This document shows, one piece after another, positions 43,812 through 53,424 of a stretch of DNA of 64,000 nucleotides. Position numbers and translations under genes: made by a program. The DNA lies in NCBI RefSeq assembly GCF_900109615.1, contig NZ_FOIX01000001.1, positions 62,001 through 126,000 of the forward strand, written 5' to 3'. Each line of letters starts with the position of its first letter. The first letter of the stretch is position 1. The notes beneath the pieces are model-generated. The model was not told the DNA's origin. It worked only from the letters and a program-made list of their open reading frames with translations, and ran no database searches. The DNA comes from Kaistella antarctica. GTDB lineage: Bacteria; Bacteroidota; Bacteroidia; Flavobacteriales; Weeksellaceae.

Positions 43812-45386
43812 ATGATAAAAGCAGATGTACTCGTCATCGGATCCGGAATCTCTGGTCTTTCCTACGCGATAAAAATTTCGGAGAGAATGCCCGAGGCCAA
43901 GATCATCATCGTGACCAAAGCCGATGAAGACGAAAGCAACACAAAATATGCACAAGGTGGCTTATCGGTAGTGACAGACTTTGATAAAGACAGTTTTCAG
44001 AAACACATTGACGATACCATGAGAGCTGGCGACGGCGAAAACAATTTGGAAGTCGTGAAAATGGTCATTGAAGAAGGTCCCGAAAGATTTCGAGAGCTTG
44101 TAGATTGGGGAACCAATTTTGATCAAAAAGATGGACATTTAAGTCTGGGTCGAGAAGGCGGTCACACCGAAAATAGAATCGTTCACCACAAAGATATTAC
44201 CGGAAAAGAAATCGAGCGCGCTTTATTGGCAACCGTGAATAAATCACCAAATATCGAAATCATGGCGCATCATTACGTCATCGATTTAATTACTCAGCAT
44301 CACGTACCCGAAAAGATTTTTGACCTGGAGAAAATTGATTGTTACGGCGCCTATATTTTGGATGAGAAATATAAGAAAATTAAAAAAATTACGGCGAAAA
44401 TCACCTTAGTTGCGACCGGCGGAGCAGGACATGTTTATAAAAACACCACCAATCCAATTATAGCAACAGGCGACGGAATTGCCTTCGTTCACAGAGCGCG
44501 TGGTAAGATTTCAAATATGCAGTATTACCAATTTCATCCGACCGCTTTATTTTCGAAAAGAGACGGAATGTTGTTTTTAATTTCGGAAGCAGTTCGCGGT
44601 GATGGGGCAAAGCTCAGAACTAAAGACGGCGAAAAATTCATGCAAAAATACGACGAGCGCGAAGAATTAGCGTCACGGGATATTGTCGCAAGAGCCATCG
44701 ATAATGAATTAAAAATTTCCGGCGATGATTACGTCGGACTGGATTGTCGAGATATGAACCATGAGAAATTCATCGAACATTTCCCGAATATTTACCAAAA
44801 GTGCGTGGATGAAGGAATTGATCCTTTCCATCAACTCATTCCCGTCGTTCCAGCTTGTCATTATTTAATGGGCGGAATCGATATCGACCTAGATGGGCAA
44901 AGTTCTATTAAAAATCTTTTTGCTGTGGGCGAATGTACCAACTCGGGTTTGCATGGCGCCAATCGACTTGCTTCTAATTCTCTTTTAGAAGGAATGGTTT
45001 TCGGTCACAACGCCGCTTTAAAAACGGTGGAACTTTTAGAGATTAATGATTTTAATTTTGATGATTTAAAAGCCATCCCAGAATGGAATGAAGAAGGAAT
45101 GAAAATGATGGACGAAATGGTAATGGTTTCCTATCTCCGAAGACAACTGCAAGAAATGATGAGTGACTTGGTGAGCATCGTAAGAACAAACGATCGCCTG
45201 GCTCTTGCAAAGAAAAAACAACACGAGATTTTCGATGCGGTAAATGAATTATACAACTACTCGATTATGTCGCCTAAACTTTCGGAACTGAGAAATCTAA
45301 CTAATATTTCCTACTTGATTATCAAACAATCATTAAAAATGACCGAAAACAAAGGCGCTTTTTACAATAAAGATTTAGTGAAATGA
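43812..45386 (+). CDS. nadB: L-aspartate oxidase
   Basis: A 524-residue flavoprotein that oxidises aspartate to iminoaspartate, the first step of de novo NAD synthesis. The FAD loop is 'VLVIGSGISGLSYAIKI'. 'KYAQGGLSVV', 'SLGREGGHTENRIVHHKD', 'QFHPTALFSKRDGMLFLISE' and 'CHYLMGGIDIDLDGQ' are the nadB/frdA-type motifs, including the active-site His-Arg regions. The stop overlaps sseA (ATGA). nadC is two genes downstream. Confidence 0.96.
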   Translation: MIKADVLVIGSGISGLSYAIKISERMPEAKIIIVTKADEDESNTKYAQGGLSVVTDFDKDSFQKHIDDTMRAGDGENNLEVVKMVIEEGPERFRELVDWGTNFDQKDGHLSLGREGGHTENRIVHHKDITGKEIERALLATVNKSPNIEIMAHHYVIDLITQHHVPEKIFDLEKIDCYGAYILDEKYKKIKKITAKITLVATGGAGHVYKNTTNPIIATGDGIAFVHRARGKISNMQYYQFHPTALFSKRDGMLFLISEAVRGDGAKLRTKDGEKFMQKYDEREELASRDIVARAIDNELKISGDDYVGLDCRDMNHEKFIEHFPNIYQKCVDEGIDPFHQLIPVVPACHYLMGGIDIDLDGQSSIKNLFAVGECTNSGLHGANRLASNSLLEGMVFGHNAALKTVELLEINDFNFDDLKAIPEWNEEGMKMMDEMVMVSYLRRQLQEMMSDLVSIVRTNDRLALAKKKQHEIFDAVNELYNYSIMSPKLSELRNLTNISYLIIKQSLKMTENKGAFYNKDLVK

Positions 45387-46225
45387 AAATATCTCCAATT
45401 ATTAACGCAGAAGATTTAGCGAATTTAAACCGAGAAAATATTGTCATCGTTGACGCCGGAAGCGGCGGGTCTGCGTATGAAAAATATCTCTTGGAACATG
45501 TCGACGGCGCTTTGTATGTTGATATTAACAATGATTTAGCTCAAATTCCGAAAGATGCAAAAAATGGCGGGAGGCATCCTCTGCCCAGTTTAGAGAAATT
45601 TGCCGAGGTTATAAATCGTTTAGGCATCAATCAAAATTCACACGTTATTGTCTATGATGATAAAAATGCCTTGATTGCTGGCGCCAGATTTTGGTGGATG
45701 TTGAGATCAGCGGGCGTAGAGAAAGTTCAGGTCTTGAATGGTGGAATTCAAAAAGCGAAAGAACAAGGTCTGGAGGTAAATTCAAAAATTGTTCAACCGA
45801 GGCCAGTCGAAAAATTTAATCTAAAAGAATGGCAACTTCCGAGAGTGGATCTCAATTTCATAGAGCAAAACGCTGAAAATCCTAAATTCGTTATTATTGA
45901 TGTTCGGGAGAAAGATCGGTATGATGGGAAAACAGAACCCATCGATGAGGTGGCTGGTCATATTCCGGGAGCTATCAATATTCCTTTTAAAGAAAATTTA
46001 AACGAAGATGGAACTTTTAAAAGTCCACAAGTCCTTCATGAAAAATACACGGCAATTTTAAAAAACGCTCCTACCGAAAATATAGCAATTCATTGTGGAT
46101 CGGGCGTTACCGCTTGCCATACTTTGTTGGCATTGGAATACGCTGGTTTTGATATTCCAAATCTTTACGTTGGATCGTGGAGCGAATGGTCACGAAATGA
46201 TAAACCAGTGACAAGAAATATTTGA
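45383..46225 (+). CDS. sseA: Sulfurtransferase (3-mercaptopyruvate/thiosulfate type)
   Basis: A 280-residue two-domain rhodanese. The C-terminal active loop 'HCGSGVTACH' carries catalytic Cys238. The CGSGVTA form is that of 3-mercaptopyruvate sulfurtransferases. The N-terminal domain is inactive ('VIVYDDKNALIAGARFWWML'). It overlaps nadB by four bases. It may supply sulfur for the Fe-S cluster of NadA or act separately, with only the co-transcription being seen. Confidence 0.92.
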   Translation: MKISPIINAEDLANLNRENIVIVDAGSGGSAYEKYLLEHVDGALYVDINNDLAQIPKDAKNGGRHPLPSLEKFAEVINRLGINQNSHVIVYDDKNALIAGARFWWMLRSAGVEKVQVLNGGIQKAKEQGLEVNSKIVQPRPVEKFNLKEWQLPRVDLNFIEQNAENPKFVIIDVREKDRYDGKTEPIDEVAGHIPGAINIPFKENLNEDGTFKSPQVLHEKYTAILKNAPTENIAIHCGSGVTACHTLLALEYAGFDIPNLYVGSWSEWSRNDKPVTRNI

Positions 46226-46271
46226 GTAGATTTAAATTTCCTTCAACGATCAAGGTTCTTAAAAAATAATA

Positions 46272-47381
46272 ATGCTTGAAAAGACTGACCCAAATTATAA
46301 AAACTGGATTGTTGATTTAAAACAGAAAATCCGGCAAACGCAAATAAAGGCTGCCATTAAAGTAAATACTGCTTTAATAGAATTGTATTGGGATTTGGGC
46401 AAAGAAATCGCTGGAAAGAAATTTGAAAACACTTACGGATCTGGTTTTTTCAATCTCTTGAGTAATGATTTACGAGCAGAATTTCCAGAGATAAAAGGTT
46501 TTTCTGAAAGCAATTTACAATATTGTAAAAAATTCTATCTATTTTATAATCAGGACGTTGAAAATCTCCAAGAAGTTGTTGGAGATTTGAAAATCGAAGA
46601 AAACCCAAATCGTCAACAAGTTGTTGACGATTTGGAAAATAATCATTTCTCCCAAAATATTTTTCTAATTCCTTGGGGACATCACGTTACCTTAATTACA
46701 AAATGTAAAACTCCAAAGGAAGCTCATTTTTACATTAATAAAACCATAGAAAACGGTTGGAGCAGAGCAATATTACTCAATATGTTGTCAGCGAAACTGA
46801 TAGAAAGCCAGGGGAAAGCGGTCACCAACTTTTCTAAAACACTGCCTGATGACCAAAGTGAATTAGTAAAAGAAACATTGAAAGATCCCTACTTTTTTGA
46901 TTTCCTAAACCTCTCTGAACTGTTTAAAGAAAAAGAATTAGAAAATGCTTTAGTAGATAATATTTCAAAGTTTTTAATTGAGCTTGGAAAAGGCTTTGCC
47001 TTTGTTGGAAAACAGGTGGAGATTGTAGTAAGTGATAAATCATTTTTTATAGATTTGCTTTTTTACCACATCAAACTAAAAAGATATGTGGTTATCGAAT
47101 TGAAAGCAGGAAGTTTTGAACCAGAATTTACAGGAAAGCTTAATTTCTATGTTACAGCAATAGACAAACAAATGCGCGATGAAAACGATCATGCTACGAT
47201 TGGACTTTTGATTTGCAAAGACAAAGACGAAATAATCGCAGAATATTCCCTCAGTGATTTGCACAAACCATTAGGAATTTCATCGTACGAACTCCAAAAA
47301 ATATTACCCGACAACTTTAAATCATATCTTCCATCAATCGAAATGGTAGAAGAAGAACTTAAAAAATTAGAAAACAAATGA
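46272..47381 (+). CDS. DUF1016/YhcG-family PD-(D/E)XK nuclease
   Basis: A 369-residue protein. The N-terminal DUF1016 helical domain is 'LKQKIRQTQIKAAIKVNTAL' and onward, including 'ALIELYWDLGKEI'. The C-terminal nuclease domain has 'FIDLLFYHIKLKRYVVIELK', with the catalytic Asp and the E-x-K. 'PWGHHVTLITKCKTPKEAHF' is the family's central block. An unusual insert near residues 96-121 is encoded by two palindromic 27-base units. The protein is probably a DNA nuclease, and its biological role is not known. It separates sseA from nadC, and nadC overlaps its stop by four bases. Confidence 0.9.
   Translation: MLEKTDPNYKNWIVDLKQKIRQTQIKAAIKVNTALIELYWDLGKEIAGKKFENTYGSGFFNLLSNDLRAEFPEIKGFSESNLQYCKKFYLFYNQDVENLQEVVGDLKIEENPNRQQVVDDLENNHFSQNIFLIPWGHHVTLITKCKTPKEAHFYINKTIENGWSRAILLNMLSAKLIESQGKAVTNFSKTLPDDQSELVKETLKDPYFFDFLNLSELFKEKELENALVDNISKFLIELGKGFAFVGKQVEIVVSDKSFFIDLLFYHIKLKRYVVIELKAGSFEPEFTGKLNFYVTAIDKQMRDENDHATIGLLICKDKDEIIAEYSLSDLHKPLGISSYELQKILPDNFKSYLPSIEMVEEELKKLENK
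46562..46588 (+). repeat. 27-base palindromic unit 1 inside the DUF1016 gene
   Basis: Arms AAATCTCCAA (46562-46571) and TTGGAGATTT (46579-46588) flank a seven-base centre. It starts 45 bases before a second unit of the same length and layout, with 20 of 27 positions identical. It encodes part of the ENLQEVVGDLK segment. Confidence 0.9.
46607..46633 (+). repeat. 27-base perfect palindromic unit 2 inside the DUF1016 gene
   Basis: Arms AAATCGTCAACAA (46607-46619) and TTGTTGACGATTT (46621-46633) are exact complements around a single G. The unit encodes part of the NRQQVVDDLEN segment. Together with unit 1 it looks like a recently copied in-frame element. Confidence 0.92.
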
Positions 47382-48235
47382 AAAGACCGATATACGTTAC
47401 GAAAGAAGCCTTAAAAACTTTTATCAAGAATGCTTTAGAAGAAGACATTCAGGATGGCGATCATTCAACGCTCTCGACGATTCCTAAAGATTTAGAACAG
47501 AAAGCGAAACTTTTGGTAAAGCAAGATTGTATTTTAGCGGGAGTTGAACTGGCTGAAATTATCTTTAAGCAATTTGATAAAAATTTAAAAATTGAACGCT
47601 TGATGAAAGATGGTGACCTCGCAAAAGTGGGCGACATCGCATTTTATGTAACCGGATCTGCCAGATCAATTTTATCTACCGAGCGTTTTGTTTTAAACTG
47701 CATGCAGCGTATGAGTGGCATTGCCACGCTTACCCACGATTGGGATTCGAGATTGCTAGGTACTAAAACAAAACTTTTAGATACCAGAAAAACAACGCCG
47801 AATTTTAGAATCTGTGAAAAATGGGCGGTGGCAATCGGTGGCGGAACTAACCATCGATACGGTTTGTATGATATGATCATGTTAAAAGACAATCACATTG
47901 ACTATAATGGAAGTATTACTAATGCGGTAAAAATGGCAAAAGATTATATTGAAAAAATTAAGAAACCTTTAAAAATTGAAGTTGAGACCCGAAATCTAGA
48001 AGAAGTTTCCGAAGCTTTAAAAGCAGGTGCTGACCGAATTATGCTCGACAATATGGATGTGGAAATGATGACAGAAGCAGTAAAACTAATCGGTAAGAAA
48101 TGCGAAACAGAAGCTTCAGGCGGAATTACGCGAGACATGTTAAAAGAGGTTGCAAAAACCGGCGTCGATTTTATTTCAGCGGGAGCGCTTACCCATTCGG
48201 CAGCTAATATTGATCTAAGCTTAAAAGCGGTTTAG
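47378..48235 (+). CDS. nadC: Nicotinate-nucleotide pyrophosphorylase (quinolinate phosphoribosyltransferase)
   Basis: A 285-residue enzyme converting quinolinate and PRPP to nicotinate mononucleotide. 'EDIQDGDHSTLSTIP', 'ERFVLNCMQRMSGIATLT', 'LLDTRKTTPNFRICEKWAV' and 'GGGTNHRYGLYDMIMLKDNH' are the QPRTase substrate and PRPP motifs. 'EVETRNLEEVSEAL' and 'SGGITRDMLKEVA' close the barrel. It overlaps the DUF1016 stop by four bases. No nadA was found in the window. Confidence 0.96.
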   Translation: MKRPIYVTKEALKTFIKNALEEDIQDGDHSTLSTIPKDLEQKAKLLVKQDCILAGVELAEIIFKQFDKNLKIERLMKDGDLAKVGDIAFYVTGSARSILSTERFVLNCMQRMSGIATLTHDWDSRLLGTKTKLLDTRKTTPNFRICEKWAVAIGGGTNHRYGLYDMIMLKDNHIDYNGSITNAVKMAKDYIEKIKKPLKIEVETRNLEEVSEALKAGADRIMLDNMDVEMMTEAVKLIGKKCETEASGGITRDMLKEVAKTGVDFISAGALTHSAANIDLSLKAV

Positions 48236-48409
48236 TCAGTTATCAAAATGGTAATTTTCTAAGACGCTTTTAGACAAATAAACAATGATTTTTGGTAAAT
48301 GAAGATTTGAATAGTGTTTTTAATAAATTGGTTGCCTGATGAATAGGCGAAAAATTAACAAAATTTTAAAAATTAACAATTTGTTAACGAAAGTACCGTA
48401 TAAATATGA

Positions 48410-48417
48410 TATTTTTG
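48410..48417 (+). promoter_or_regulatory. -7 promoter element for the Oar-like receptor
   Basis: TATTTTTG, 40 bases before ATG 48458. A TTTG at 48380-48383 could be part of the -33 box, but the distance (26 bases) is longer than usual. Confidence 0.5.
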
Positions 48418-48457
48418 TCAAAAATTAACGTCAATAAGTAAACTAAAATTAACTGAT

Positions 48458-51400
48458 ATGAATTTTAATCCTCTAAAGAAAACTGTTCTTATTGCTGCCA
48501 TAGCATTTGCAGGTTACGGTTCGCTAAATGCCCAGGTTACAACGAGTAACATGTCGGGTGTGGTAACGACAAGTGATGGTCAAAAAAGTACCGGAGCAAC
48601 AATCAAGGCAACGCACATGCCGTCTGGAACGGTTTACTCCGCCAAAGCAAATTCTGCAGGAGTCTTTAACTTAACGAACATGCGTGTTGGTGGTCCTTAC
48701 CAAGTAGAAGTTACTTACGGTAATGAAAAACCAATGGTTTATGAAGACCTTTATTTGGAACTCGGACAGCCATTCGCATTGAATCCTGTCTTGGGTGAAA
48801 AAACAGCTAATATTGCCGAGGTAGTATTAACTGGAACGAGAGGAGTCAATACCAACAAAACTGGAGCTGCAACGAATATTGGTCAAAAACTGATTCAAGA
48901 ATTGCCACAGTCTTCTAGAAGTATTACCGAGTTCACAAGATTGACGCCGCAAGCAAACGGTAACTCATTTGCAGGTCGTGACGCTCGTTACAACAATCTT
49001 CAAATTGATGGAGCGAATTTTAATAATGGTTTTGGATTAAGCTCTAATCCACTACCTGGTGGAAACGCACAGCCAATTTCATTAGATGCAATTCAGGAAA
49101 TTTCTGTAAACATTGCACCGTTTGATGTTACCCAATCTGGATTTACAGGTGCTGGGATTAACGCGGTAACGAAATCAGGTACCAACAAATTCCACGGTTC
49201 ATTATACGGTTACTATACTGGTAAAGAATTAAACGGTTGGAAAATTAACGGCGAGGATATTCAAAAAGTTTCTGGTGCTAAAATGACCAATGGTTTTACA
49301 GTTGGTGGACCAATCATTCAAAATAAATTATTCTTCTTTGTTAGTGCTGAAAGAGAAACAGCTACAGGAGCAAACGCTTCTGGTGCGAATCTTTGGAAAG
49401 CTTCGCAAGATGGAATTGCAGATCCTGCAAACAATATTTCAAGAGTTAAAGAATCTGATTTGATAGCGGTTCAAAATCACTTGATCAACAGATGGGGATA
49501 TAATCCAGGACGTTACCAAGGATACGCAAACGAAGCAGAACAGCAAGGTGATAAATTCTTAGCTCGTTTAGACTGGAACATTAGCGACAAACATAAATTC
49601 GCGGTTCGATACAATATGTTGCAAGGAACTTCAATGCAAGTTGCGAATGCGAACTCAGGACCAGCACCAAGATCTTCTTGGGGTCGTGTGAGTGATAAAG
49701 CGATGACTTTCGAAAATGGAAACTTTGCCTTTGAAAATAATGTACAGTCGTTAACTGCTGAATTAAATTCAACTTTTAATTCTAGCCTTTCAAATAAATT
49801 ATTGTTTACTTATTCGAAAATTCAGGATAGTAGAAAATCTCCTTCAGACCAACTTTTCCCGTTTGTTGACATCTGGGATGGTTCTTCTTCAGGAGGAAAC
49901 TATATCAGTTTTGGTACTGAATTATTTACGTATTTGAATGATGTTGTTAATGATAACTTCTCATTTACCAATAACTTAACGTATACCACTGGAAGAAATA
50001 ACTTTACAGCGGGTGTTGCGTACGAAGTTCAAAAATTCGGAAACTCTTATACAAGAATGGGAACAGGTTACTACCGTTACGCGTCTGTAGAAGATTTCTT
50101 GAAAACCGGAACTGCCGCTGAAGTTGCTCCAATTAACTTTGGTTTAACTTATCCTTATGCAAACCAAGATACTTACTCAAGAGTTAATTTCGGTTTAGCT
50201 TCTGCTTATTTACAAGACAGAATTACAGTAAGCGATAAATTCAACGTTACTGTTGGTTTAAGAGCTGAATTGCCAAACTATTTAAATGATCTTACAGCGA
50301 ATCCTTCGATTGACGCTTTAGATTTATTAGATAAAAACGGAAATCCGAGAAACTATTCTTCTGGTGAATGGCCAAAATCTAAAGTTTCTTTATCTCCACG
50401 TTTAGGATTTAACTACGACGTTATGGGAGACAGAAGTTTCACTGTACGTGGGGGAACTGGAATCTTTACGGGTCGTGTTCCATTTGTATGGTTAACTAAT
50501 ATGCCAACCAATGCTGGAGTATTGCAAAATACCGTAGAATTAGGTTATGCAGCTGTTGCGCCTTGGATTGGCAACATCAGATTCCAACCACAAGACATTT
50601 ACTATTACGTAAACAATGTACCTGCCGGTGGTGAAAATGTATTTATAAACAATCCTAAAGCTGGGGCACCTTCATCTTTTGCTTTAGTTGACAAAGATTT
50701 CAAAATGCCATCAGTTTGGAGATCGAGTTTTGGAGCTGATTACAAGATTCCAAATTCTGTATTCACTTTGACCACAGACATTCTTTACACCAAAGATGTA
50801 AATTCTGTATTCCAATATGGAGCGAACAGAAAAGAATCTACAGCAAAGATGACTAATCAAGATCGCGTATTTTATCCAAACCTAGCTTCATACCAGTATA
50901 ATAATAAAATCGATGCTAATAGTGCTGTAGTTTTAACCAACTCAGATACCAAAGGAACTGCATTTTCTGCAACTTTTGGAACAACGATGAGAACTTGGAA
51001 AGGACTTTCAGGATCGGTATTCTATACTTACTCTGAGGCGAAAGAGATTTCTGCAAATGCAGGATCAAGTGCAAGTTCAGCTTGGCAAGCTTCACCAACA
51101 GTTGATTCGCCAAACCAACAAGATTTGAACATTTCAAACTTCTCGGTTCCGCATAGAATTGTTGCCAACTTAAGTTACAATATTGCAAATACGACGATTG
51201 GAGTTTACTATAGTGGTTCAAACCAAGGAAGATTTTCTTACTACTATTCTAATGACGTGAATGGAGATGGTATTGCGAATGACTTAATGTACATTCCCAA
51301 CATCGGCCAGCCAACTAAGTTTGCAGATATCAAAGCTTCTAACGCACCTAATGCACCTATCCTATTTTCAGCAGGACAACAGGAGGCAGCATTTAACCAG

Positions 51401-51781
51401 TTCATTGCTGACAATGGTTTAGAAAAATACAGAGGACAAATTCTTCCTCGTAACGAATTCTTATTACCATGGTTAAACCGGATTGATGTAAGAGTTGCTC
51501 AGAATCTATTTACCAATATGGTTCAGAAAGGAGACAAAGTAGCCATCACTTTAGATGTATTGAACTTTGCCAATTTACTTAATTCCGAATGGGGGATTTC
51601 AGATAACAACGTAAGTTCTTATGGAGCGGCTATTTTGACTAGAGCTGATTCGAAAGCGGTTGCTGACCCAACTTTCACCATGCTACGTGACGGTAAAAAT
51701 CTTGCGACTTCACCATACAGAGCTGGAAATAATAGATTTACTACTTGGAGTGCAATGCTTGGATTTAAATATTCATTCTAA
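48458..51781 (+). CDS. Oar-like TonB-dependent outer-membrane receptor
   Basis: A 1107-residue protein with signal peptide 'TVLIAAIAFAGYGSLNAQ'. A carboxypeptidase-regulatory-like domain ('TSDGQKSTGATIKATHMPSG') is followed by the plug ('AEVVLTGTRGVNTNKTGA', 'SRSITEFTRLTPQANGNSFA', 'SLDAIQEISVNIAPFDVTQS'), and then a large barrel with 'GAGINAVTKSGTNKFHGSLY' (quoted within the limit). It ends in 'TTWSAMLGFKYSF', a beta-signal. The order matches the Oar family of Bacteroidota and Myxococcota. The ligand is unknown. It has a strong terminator and is monocistronic. Confidence 0.92.
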   Translation: MNFNPLKKTVLIAAIAFAGYGSLNAQVTTSNMSGVVTTSDGQKSTGATIKATHMPSGTVYSAKANSAGVFNLTNMRVGGPYQVEVTYGNEKPMVYEDLYLELGQPFALNPVLGEKTANIAEVVLTGTRGVNTNKTGAATNIGQKLIQELPQSSRSITEFTRLTPQANGNSFAGRDARYNNLQIDGANFNNGFGLSSNPLPGGNAQPISLDAIQEISVNIAPFDVTQSGFTGAGINAVTKSGTNKFHGSLYGYYTGKELNGWKINGEDIQKVSGAKMTNGFTVGGPIIQNKLFFFVSAERETATGANASGANLWKASQDGIADPANNISRVKESDLIAVQNHLINRWGYNPGRYQGYANEAEQQGDKFLARLDWNISDKHKFAVRYNMLQGTSMQVANANSGPAPRSSWGRVSDKAMTFENGNFAFENNVQSLTAELNSTFNSSLSNKLLFTYSKIQDSRKSPSDQLFPFVDIWDGSSSGGNYISFGTELFTYLNDVVNDNFSFTNNLTYTTGRNNFTAGVAYEVQKFGNSYTRMGTGYYRYASVEDFLKTGTAAEVAPINFGLTYPYANQDTYSRVNFGLASAYLQDRITVSDKFNVTVGLRAELPNYLNDLTANPSIDALDLLDKNGNPRNYSSGEWPKSKVSLSPRLGFNYDVMGDRSFTVRGGTGIFTGRVPFVWLTNMPTNAGVLQNTVELGYAAVAPWIGNIRFQPQDIYYYVNNVPAGGENVFINNPKAGAPSSFALVDKDFKMPSVWRSSFGADYKIPNSVFTLTTDILYTKDVNSVFQYGANRKESTAKMTNQDRVFYPNLASYQYNNKIDANSAVVLTNSDTKGTAFSATFGTTMRTWKGLSGSVFYTYSEAKEISANAGSSASSAWQASPTVDSPNQQDLNISNFSVPHRIVANLSYNIANTTIGVYYSGSNQGRFSYYYSNDVNGDGIANDLMYIPNIGQPTKFADIKASNAPNAPILFSAGQQEAAFNQFIADNGLEKYRGQILPRNEFLLPWLNRIDVRVAQNLFTNMVQKGDKVAITLDVLNFANLLNSEWGISDNNVSSYGAAILTRADSKAVADPTFTMLRDGKNLATSPYRAGNNRFTTWSAMLGFKYSF

Positions 51782-51800
51782 CACTTTCAATATTATTTAA

Positions 51801-51840
51801 AAACTGCCTTACAATTTATTTCGTAAGGCAGTTTTTTTTT
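51801..51840 (+). terminator. Strong rho-independent terminator after the TonB receptor
   Basis: AAACTGCCTTAC (51801-51812) pairs with GTAAGGCAGTTT (51823-51834), a 12-base perfect stem, followed by a run of T. Confidence 0.92.
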
Positions 51841-51904
51841 GTTTCTAGGGTCGAAGTCTTTTCAAAAGGATTTCATACAATGTCCTAATAGTCGGGATTT
51901 TTTT

Positions 51905-51912
51905 TATCTTTG
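51905..51912 (+). promoter_or_regulatory. -7 promoter element for the membrane protein gene
   Basis: TATCTTTG, 19 bases before ATG 51932, in the spacer after the terminator. Confidence 0.6.
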
Positions 51913-51931
51913 CCTTTAACAAAAAAATACT

Positions 51932-52378
51932 ATGGATACTTTTAAAATTATTACGGAAGCACACAAAGGTTTTGCTTATTTGATTTTGCTTGCGGGCATT
52001 ATTTTTATCGTTGCATTGGTGGTGACCATGTTTGGTTACTCTGGTAAAATTTCTAAATTATTAAAGAAATCAACCTTGTTTACCATGATTTTATTTCATG
52101 TGCAGTTGATCGTTGGTATTTTCATGTTGGTGTTTTCTCCAGGATTAAAAGGAGCCATGGAATCTGGAACTTTAATGAGTAATGCTGCCGCAAGATTCTC
52201 GTATGTAGAACATCCAGTTTCAATGCTGATTGGAGTGGTTTTAATGACTATCATTCATAAATACATGAAAACTCACGAAACATTAGCGATGAAGATCGTT
52301 ATTATGGGCGTGATTGCTTTCGCTCTTTTTGCTTATGCATTCCCTTGGGCAAAAGTCTTTCCTTCTATGTTCGCCTAA
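51932..52378 (+). CDS. Four-helix membrane protein, possibly cytochrome-b-like
   Basis: A 148-residue protein with four predicted membrane helices. Histidines near helix ends ('KIITEAHKGFAYLILLAG', 'ILFHVQLIVGIFML', 'VEHPVSMLIGVVLM', 'IIHKYMKTHE') could ligate heme, hence the cytochrome-b-like label. I know no defining motif. It is common as a short orphan gene next to asd in flavobacteria only by recollection, so the call is tentative. Confidence 0.7.
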   Translation: MDTFKIITEAHKGFAYLILLAGIIFIVALVVTMFGYSGKISKLLKKSTLFTMILFHVQLIVGIFMLVFSPGLKGAMESGTLMSNAAARFSYVEHPVSMLIGVVLMTIIHKYMKTHETLAMKIVIMGVIAFALFAYAFPWAKVFPSMFA

Positions 52379-52400
52379 ACTTTAACCACAGATATTCTTA

Positions 52401-53393
52401 ATGAAAATAGCAGTAATCGGTGCTACCGGAATGGTGGGGCAAATTATATTAAAGGTTTTGGAAGAAAGAAATTTCCCAGTAACCGATTTAATTCCTGTCG
52501 CCTCCGAAAAATCAATCGGTAAAAAAATCATTTTTAAAGGAGATGAATTTGAAATTGTTTCGATGCAAACTGCTTTGGATCGAAAACCCGACCTCGCTAT
52601 GTTTTCCGCTGGCGGAACAACCTCTCTAGAGTTTGCACCCAAATTTGCTGCCGTTGGAACAACTGTAATCGATAATTCTTCTGCGTGGAGAATGGAAGCG
52701 GATAAGAAATTAATCGTACCCGAAATTAACGCCCAAGTTTTAACGAAAGAAGATAAGATTATCGCAAACCCGAACTGCTCAACAATTCAGTTGGTGATGG
52801 TTTTACATCCTTTAAATATCAAATACGATGTTAAACGGGTAATTGTTTCCACCTACCAATCGGTCACGGGAACTGGTAAAAACGCCGTTGATCAGTTGAA
52901 TGATGAAGTTCTTGGAAACAAAGATGGCGTAAAAGTTTATCCTTATGAAATCTTTAAAAATGCTCTGCCGCAATGCGATGTTTTTGCCGAGGACGATTAT
53001 ACTAAGGAAGAAATCAAACTCATGACGGAACCCAAGAAAATTTTGGGCGACGACACCTTTAATATTACAGCTACCGCAGTTCGTGTTCCGGTTCAGGGTG
53101 GACATTCTGAAAGTGTCAACATCGAATTTGAAAATGAATTCGATTTAGATGAAGTAAAAGATCTTCTATCAAAAGCTCCCGGAGTTGTGGTTTTAGACGA
53201 TGTGAAAAACAACATTTATCCAATGCCTTTATATTCAGAAGGAAAAGATGAGGTTTTTGTGGGCAGAATTAGAAGAGACATCTCTCAACCCAAGACATTA
53301 AACCTTTGGATTGTCGCAGATAACCTACGAAAAGGAGCCGCTACCAATGCGGTGCAGATTGCAGAATATCTCTACCAAAACAAATTAATCTAA
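52401..53393 (+). CDS. asd: Aspartate-semialdehyde dehydrogenase
   Basis: A 330-residue enzyme producing aspartate semialdehyde for lysine, threonine, methionine and cell-wall diaminopimelate synthesis. The NADP loop is 'KIAVIGATGMVGQIILKVLE'. The active-site cysteine is Cys126 in 'IIANPNCSTIQLVM'. 'VSTYQSVTGTGKNAVDQL' and 'RVPVQGGHSESVNIEFE', with its histidine, complete the pattern. A hairpin terminator directly follows the stop. Confidence 0.96.
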   Translation: MKIAVIGATGMVGQIILKVLEERNFPVTDLIPVASEKSIGKKIIFKGDEFEIVSMQTALDRKPDLAMFSAGGTTSLEFAPKFAAVGTTVIDNSSAWRMEADKKLIVPEINAQVLTKEDKIIANPNCSTIQLVMVLHPLNIKYDVKRVIVSTYQSVTGTGKNAVDQLNDEVLGNKDGVKVYPYEIFKNALPQCDVFAEDDYTKEEIKLMTEPKKILGDDTFNITATAVRVPVQGGHSESVNIEFENEFDLDEVKDLLSKAPGVVVLDDVKNNIYPMPLYSEGKDEVFVGRIRRDISQPKTLNLWIVADNLRKGAATNAVQIAEYLYQNKLI

Positions 53394-53397
53394 AAAA

Positions 53398-53424
53398 AAT
53401 GCTCACCTCAAGTGGGCATTTTTT
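53398..53424 (+). terminator. Rho-independent terminator after asd
   Basis: AATGCTCAC pairs with GTGGGCATT (one G-T pair) around CTCAA, followed by a T-run. It overlaps the upstream extension of the next open frame, which helps fix that gene's start downstream. Confidence 0.85.
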
